DNA from: Promerops cafer
Lineage: Eukaryota > Chordata > Aves > Passeriformes > Nectariniidae
Assembly: GCA_013398275.1 (NCBI GenBank)
Contig: VZSE01011439.1
Coordinates: 100,474-164,473 of the forward strand
Direction: 5' to 3'
DNA length: 64,000 nt
How positions within the stretch are numbered: the stretch's first letter is position 1; every line of letters starts with the position of its first letter. Below, in pieces: positions 57,693-64,000 of the stretch. A model generated the notes under the pieces. The model was not told the DNA's origin, did no database searches, and saw only the letters and a program-made list of their open reading frames with translations. Made by a program: the position numbers and the translations under genes.

Positions 57693-58045
57693 CTGCACAA
57701 ACAACAACAAGTGAGGTTTATTTCCCGGGTTCCAAGAGCAGAGCTACGGCAGTTATTTCTCCCCCAGGTTTAGGGCTCTGGAATGAAATCTGTAGCTGTC
57801 TGTATGTCCTACAGAACCACTCTCCCCAGCTTCAGCATGAACGCTGAAGACGGAGCACAGTTCTTCCCTTTTCTCTCTGGTTCACTGTTTTCCATTCATA
57901 ATTGTACAAAAATCTTTTTCTGCATGTCCCACAGAATCACCAACTTCAGCACAAGCGCTGAACACAGAGCACAGTTCTTCCCTTTCCTCTCTCGTTCATT
58001 GTTTTCCCTTCATATTTGTACAAAAAATATTATTGATCAAAATTC
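57693..58045 (-). promoter_or_regulatory. GP9: GP9 upstream intron/promoter region with about 120-bp tandem duplication
   Basis: Two diverged copies run from about 57801 (tgtatgtcctacagaa) and about 57922 (tgcatgtcccacagaatcac). Both contain gagcacagttcttccctt and end near ttgtacaaaaa. The position is immediately 5' of the GP9 coding exon. Whether it is intron, 5' UTR or promoter is unresolved. Confidence 0.75.
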
Positions 58046-61000
58046 TGGGACAGAATGTCACCAGGAGATGACAGGAAGAAACAGTTTAGTTTTAGGCAAA
58101 GGTTTCTATTCTGCTTCCATATCTTCATAGATCTAGTTAACTGAAATTGTGTGTTTAAACCAGTTTACAAAATGAAGCTTAAGGGATTGAATAATTGTAA
58201 ATGTCTGAAAGTCTTCTTTCTTTATGAAGCTCAAATACTCATCTTAACCATCTCCTGTGTCTTTGTCAGTGAGTTATTCAGAGTATCTTTGCTCTGAATC
58301 CAGATACTCATCTGTGATTTTTCAAGAAATCTACTGGAGCTCTTTTTCCCAAAGTAAACACCTTAGAAGGACAGACTGTGACAGCTGGCCAAAAGAAGTG
58401 AAGTGATATTTATGGAAAAGATGATCTCTTCTGATTTAATATAGAAACAGCAAGAAACCTGAACTCAAACAGAAACAAGAACTGTGGCAAAAATGCAGAA
58501 GGGAGAGCTGGGGAGGTGCCTGGCTGACACTTACCCTGTTTGATCCCTCTTGATCCCTTTCCCTCTGCCTGCTGCAGTGCTGGAGTGTGGATGGCAGGGC
58601 AGGCTGAGTGCTCAGAGTCCCCAGGGAAGTGTGGCAGGGAAGATGAGCTTTTTCCTGTGCAGGATGGGGCAGCATCCCAGAGCAAGCTGCTATTTATGGT
58701 TGTGCCGTGCCATGAAGTGCGTGGGGTGGGTCTTGTGCTTGCTGCAGATAAGAGGAAATGCTTTGGGATTTTTGTTTTATTCCTAATGTATTTTTCCTAT
58801 TGCATCTGGCAGTATCTGGAAAAACTCACCTGAAATTTGTGGGGTTTTTTCCCCCCCAAAAAATCTGCAGGTATAAAAGTTTGGGCCTGAGCTGCTGACA
58901 CACACGAGGGAGATGAAGTTAGCCCGTGAAATTGAGTTTTTCTGTATTAGTCAGCCAGGTTTGTTTAATATCTGCCTTCTCACTGTTTCAACAGAACTTA
59001 TAAAAGCACACCATAACATCAAAATAACCATGATGGTCAGGTGACATCATTAAGGGATAGAGAAAGACAGGAATAGAGAAAGGATATATGAATGCCATTG
59101 AATTGAAGTAGATGAAATCGTGTTGAAGTCACCCAAAATATAGTACTTAATTTGGGTCACCCGTGTTCAAAAACGACGACTCCAACTAGTGAAAGGAAGG
59201 TTTCTGAAATGGTCTGTGTGTATTTGGCTGCAAAGCCAGTAAATTAGGATCATACAAGTTTATAATTCACATGTATCTCTTCATCTAAACAAAGAATGCC
59301 ACATATGCGTGAAGGCAAAGCAAAAATAGAATTCACTTTTCACTTCTGATTGGGTATGCAAAGTTTTGGATATAAGTTTTGCTTTGCCTTAGTTACCAGC
59401 CATGAACACACAAGAATTCTGATGGCAGCTGACATTTGGAAACCCAGCTGGTTGTGGATCTGGTGTTCCATTCAGGCCGGTTCTGTGTGGTGTTGTTTTG
59501 GGGACAGGCTTGGAGCTCTGTGCTGCTTTTGGAAATGAAGCCCAGGTGAGGTTTTCATGTTGCAGATGTGCAGCAGGGCTGTGGTTGTGAACTGTCCTTT
59601 CTCTGTAACAGGCTGTTCCTGGGAGGAAAGGAAATTTCTGGTGTATAAATTATCCTGGCAGCAATTCTTGTTGTCTAATTTTTACTATTTTTAAAGCACT
59701 TTTCTTCATTAGGTCTAATGAGTTACCAGGAGCCTGAACTTTGTTAGGAACTTCCTTAAGGAAATGCTTTATTGTGTATCTCTGCTCTTTAGCATTTGAA
59801 AAGGCAATTCAGACAGTGCCAGGGGGGAAAGACAAAAATACTTCAAAGCCCGTTTGAATTTTGATCTTTTCTATGGGAGGAGGAGGGCGATTCCTGCCCT
59901 GCTGGAGTGAGCAGCTCATGCCTGTCATGGTGTTGGATTCTTGGTGTTGGATGGCTGGACCTGTGAGTGCACTGCCAGCGACAGGAGGGTCCTTCCACCC
60001 TCGGGAGTGTTTCACTGCTTTTTTGGGAAGCACATCCATGGATTCCCCAAGCGTCCGTGTGCCCTGAGCCAGCACGGTCTGTGCCACTGTGCCCCCAGGA
60101 AAATGGAATCCCCTGGAAGCCACGCTCGCCTTCGGGGCTCCCCTCAGCCAGTGCCACGTTCCTCCCGCTGTCCCCGGGGCTGGCTGCTCGTGCTGAGTCC
60201 CCACAGCTGTCCCCTGGCCAGTGCTCCAGCTCCCTGTGGAGGCGAGGGCGTGCAGGGAGTGTCTGGCGTTTGCATTTCTGATCTTAGGTCTGCAGCTTTT
60301 TGTGGGCCAGATGAGGATTCTTCCTTTAAGAGGATTTACTAAGAGCCAATTTGAATAAAAAATAAAAAAAATAGTTATAATCTGCTATAATCTTGTTAGG
60401 GTAAGAAAGTACTTTTTTTTTCCCTCAGAGAGAATCCATTTGAAGTTTTTGTGAATGAGAGAGGCTCTGTCTCCTCTCAGAGGAGAGGGATTTCTGGGCA
60501 CTGTCATTTCCCAAACAAGCCCTCTCTCCTCACCTCTCCCCTGAAAGCCCTTTTCTCTGGATCTGCTTTCTCTGACTTCTCCAGTGAGGTCCCTGGGGGC
60601 TGTGTCTGATCATTCAGGGAGGAGGAAAAGGGCTGAGGGGACATTGCTGCTTTCCTTGTGGCTCAGAATAAAAGCTGCAAGCTGGAGATAAATGTGCAGA
60701 TCAAAAGCGTGACCTGCTGAGAGCAAATGCAGGCAGAAGATGCCATTATCTTTTCTAGTCACTTCTAAGGAGTTGCAGTCATTTATTGCTGTCAGTGACC
60801 TGTTCTTGACCCAGAAAGGCAGAACTTTTCTCAAGCACAGTTTCCATTTCCAACGCTGAAAAAACTGCCCACCTTCACATTGCCAGTGGACAACTTCTCA
60901 TTTAAAACCTCTCGCCTTGATTAATTCTCTTCTTTTGTACTTTCAAATAGGTTGGTGAGAGCAGACTGACCAAAATATATCTTTGTAATTGGATGTGAGT

Positions 61001-63180
61001 CACTGGTAATTAATGAATTCTACAAATAAGCAATAAGAAGGATAAAAAAAAAAATCAATCACAAAATTCATTCTCACGTCAAGGAATATTGCTGGCAGAA
61101 ATGAATTAAAGAAAAACTGTGGTTTCTCTCAAATCAGGAGCTATTTTTGCCTGAAGGCCAAAATATTCCTCTTACCTACTTCCCTCTGCAGAACCGGCTG
61201 TCAAAGCCTTCTGAGCATCTCCACACAGGAGGACTCAGAGCTTCCTCCTATCCATATTTTTTCCCTGCTGCATATTTATCGTGGTTTTGCCTAACGGGGT
61301 TTTGCCTCTGTCAAATCAAAAAATCCCATTTCCTCAGATTATTCCACAGGCAGATAAAGTCTTCTCATTTGGGAAATTCTTCTCCTAAATTGTACTCCAC
61401 CCGTTTTATCCATAAATTCTCCCTCCTCCCACCTGTTCTCATGAAGAACCTCCCCCTTTGCCGTTTTCCCCATTCGGGATTTCACCCAGCGATTGCTTCT
61501 TTTCCCACTAGGTGTCATCCAAGTTATTTTGTTCTCAAATGTTGAGCATCCCCCCCCGAGTCGGCCCTTGAGCTATAATTTCTCAGTTCAAAAGAACTGC
61601 CTGAAAGAACGGAATACTGTGTTCTTTTTAGGATATTATTTTCCGTTGTCTCCAAGATACAAATAAATCCGAGGTACAAAATGTGTGTATTAAGTGATCT
61701 GTCTAAATCAGAGGGCTAAAAGCATATGCTTTTATGGAACTCGGAGGGTTTTGAGCTTGTTAATGAAAATATTCATGGTCAGTTTGGATTTACACAGCCC
61801 TGGGCTGAGCAAACTGGAGGCTCTGTAGCCTTCTCTGCCTTGCTTGCTTTGCTGTGATGAAAAACAGGTCTTTTTTAGCTCTTTGTGCACAGTCACTGCC
61901 ATTAAAAACACAATCCAATGTTGCAGGCAGGCACAACACAACACTGCATTTATGGGAATGTTTTATTTAGGACTGGGACTGAGCTGCCAGAGCAGATCTC
62001 CTGCTCTCTATTTCCCACGTGTGTCTTTTATATTAAATTAAAATGCAATATTCACTCTGGGAATGCCTGGGATTGGTGCTCGTGGAGGCTCAGTGCTTGG
62101 ACCAGTCCAAACCAGCCCTTCCTCTGCTGGTGTAGATGGTTGCTCGTGGAATTCTCAGTTCCAGATGATTTCACTGCCCTGTTCCAGCTGTTGGGGCCGT
62201 TGATTGTTGAATTCCCAGTGAGACAAAGAGCTATCCATGAATGTGCCTTGCTCCAATGCTCTGCTAACTCTTCAGGCAAGCCTGCTAGAGGTGTTTAGGC
62301 ATCTTTACCAATTTATTGCACAACAGCTGGAGCAGGGCTGTGAAATGCAGGAGATTGCTCAGCACTCTGAGTGTTGTGGTGTGGTCCTTGTTTAAGGAGA
62401 GTGGTGGCAAGCAAGATCAGCTAAATCATTAGCTAAACCCTGCTATTTTCTGCTTGAAGAGTTGGAAATGTAGAAGGCAGGGCGTTGAACTTTATGGCCA
62501 CACTGAGCAGTTGTTCTTGGAGAGATCAATTAGATCTTCATTAGTGTCTGATGTAAAGGAGTACATTGGGAAAGCCCAGGTGATGAGTTTACCATGGGAA
62601 CTCATTGCAGAATTTCACTCTGTGAAGTGAATTTCACTCACTGTCCATGAGTGGTAAGATGGTTATTTTTATCCTGTCCTTTACAAAGCTATGGCTTCCT
62701 GGGTCTTGAAATGACCTAGTCAACCCTGGGTATTTATCCAGTGATGAATTAATTGTGAGAGCAGCTTCAGTGCCATTGCTCCTGCCCCACTAAAGCTGTG
62801 CTTATGCCCTGGCTGTGGGGCCCACCCTTGCAGATGTGCCCAGCTGTTTGCTGTGCACAGTGACCTGCAGCAGGCTTTGCCCAGACTCCTGGAGAGCCCC
62901 AGAACCTCTCTGCAGACAGATCTGATCCCGTCCTGCTGAATTCCTGCTGCCAGCAGCTGGACTGCTGGGAATGTTTCACCCACGAGGAGATGTCAGAGTG
63001 CACAGCTGTCCTGGGGCTGGGGGGACAGTCCTGAGCAACCTCCAACTCTGCAGCCACAGTGTTTGCTGCAGGATGTGAGACAACATCAACCAACCCCCGT
63101 TTCCAGTTCTTGCATTGCGTCCTCAAACTCTGGTATTTGCATTTCAAAGCAATGTAGGATTTTTAATTTTTTTATTTTTA
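58046..63180. other. Region beyond GP9
   Basis: About 5 kb without a gene I can support. In human the next gene on this side is EFCC1, but no EF-hand or coiled-coil exon is visible. Frames such as 59941-60342, 61147-61545 and 62767-63147 look like chance openings. Confidence 0.55.
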
Positions 63181-63187
63181 AAAATAT

Positions 63188-63191
63188 CTAT

Positions 63192-63222
<31 letters not shown>

Positions 63223-63223
63223 T
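63188..63223. repeat. (TTTA)n microsatellite
   Basis: About nine tandem TTTA units preceded by an AT-rich tract. Confidence 0.97.
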
Positions 63224-64000
63224 GATGGGCTTGATTTTTTGAGCCATAAAAGTTCACATTTTGCAAGTCCTGCTCCTGGTCCTTAAGGCTGCAGATTGCT
63301 AATGAAAGCTGACCAAGTGCCTTGGGTTCTGAAAGGAATCCCTTATACAGTGTGACCTGTAATAAAATCTCAAGAGGTGAAAATGCTGCTGTGCTAATCC
63401 TATTATTTCCTATCACTGAATGCTGATATACAAACAATTTGGAGAGTCAGTTTGCTCAAGCTGCCATCTGAATTAATCACATGGTCACTTATAGCAGGGA
63501 ATAAACAAGCAGCAGTTCCTCTGAGGAGAATTGTACATTCATTAAAAGATGCTGCAAGCCTCTTCCTGCATTGTCTAATTATCTCTTTGCCCTCATTTGG
63601 TGTCTCTAGCCCAGTGCTGATGACTGTGTTCAGTGAAACTTCCTACATTTAATGGAGCTGGCTGGAGGTCATTTACAATTTATTTCCTCATCAGTTTTGC
63701 TCAATCCTGGTGGTTTGATGCTGTCCTGCAGTGCCACTCGTGGTGTCATTCTCTCCACAGGCACAGCACAGCCACAGCATCTCTGCCTCTGACAGGGAAA
63801 CCAGAGGAGAGCTCCCAGGGAATGAGAGGAGAGCTCCCTGTCCTCTCTCATCAGCAGCTCTGAAATCACTCACTCAGTGTTTGCCTCGTGCCTTGGCTGT
63901 TTCTGCACCTTCAGCTGCTCCAGCTAAAGGGCACTGCTCAGGTTTTATGACTTCAGAAAATCTGAGAGCTTTGCTTTGCTTTTTTTTTTTTTTTTTTTTT
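63224..64000. other. Unassigned 3' end of window
   Basis: No gene or repeat family recognised. The window ends in a run of about 20 T. Confidence 0.6.

Noticed and set aside
57327..57773. 148-codon plus-strand frame opposite GP9
   Set aside because: Shadow of the GC-rich GP9 coding strand; Gln/Gly-rich with no family similarity.

Overview
The window is vertebrate nuclear DNA, most likely from a bird and probably a songbird. Genes are intron-split with GT-AG junctions and CpG-island promoters. The dispersed repeats are CR1 LINE fragments. The CNBP and ISY1 proteins closely match bird and mammal orthologues. Unread (N) tracts fall inside two GC-rich islands at 18945-18971 and 46596-46963, a common failure in bird assemblies.

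Layout: CNBP (+, CDS 5912-7749, seven CCHC zinc knuckles); ISY1 (+, 10400-15883, spliceosome factor); an HDHD5/CECR5-family HAD hydrolase (+, 20915-27982, first exon not resolved); RAB43 (-, 36928-39020, first coding exon missing and probably lost in the 46.6-47.0 kb gap); GP9 (-, 57090-57686, platelet glycoprotein IX). From memory this is the human 3q21 block GP9-RAB43-ISY1-CNBP, with two differences: an HDHD5-type gene sits between ISY1 and RAB43, and RAB43 points against ISY1 instead of following it on the same strand. The remaining sequence is introns, long 3' flanks and about 17 kb around GP9 in which I recognise no gene. The genes are an ordinary syntenic neighbourhood (RNA binding, splicing, mitochondrial HAD protein, Golgi Rab, platelet receptor), not an operon or a pathway.

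The most unusual structure is tandem duplication that has captured splice junctions. One HDHD5 exon (26547-26735) has its 3' splice site and first coding bases repeated as thirteen 44-bp units, the last of which is the real junction, while its 3' end with the 5' splice site is duplicated once as a 68-bp unit. In ISY1 the start codon plus its adjoining 5' splice site is present three times in 41-bp units. A RAB43 intron holds about 70 copies of an 11-bp unit, each containing a TTCNNNGAA palindrome of the STAT/GAS type. Two near-perfect hairpin palindromes occur at 17355-17385 and 46048-46078. I found no evidence for a wholly new multi-gene system.
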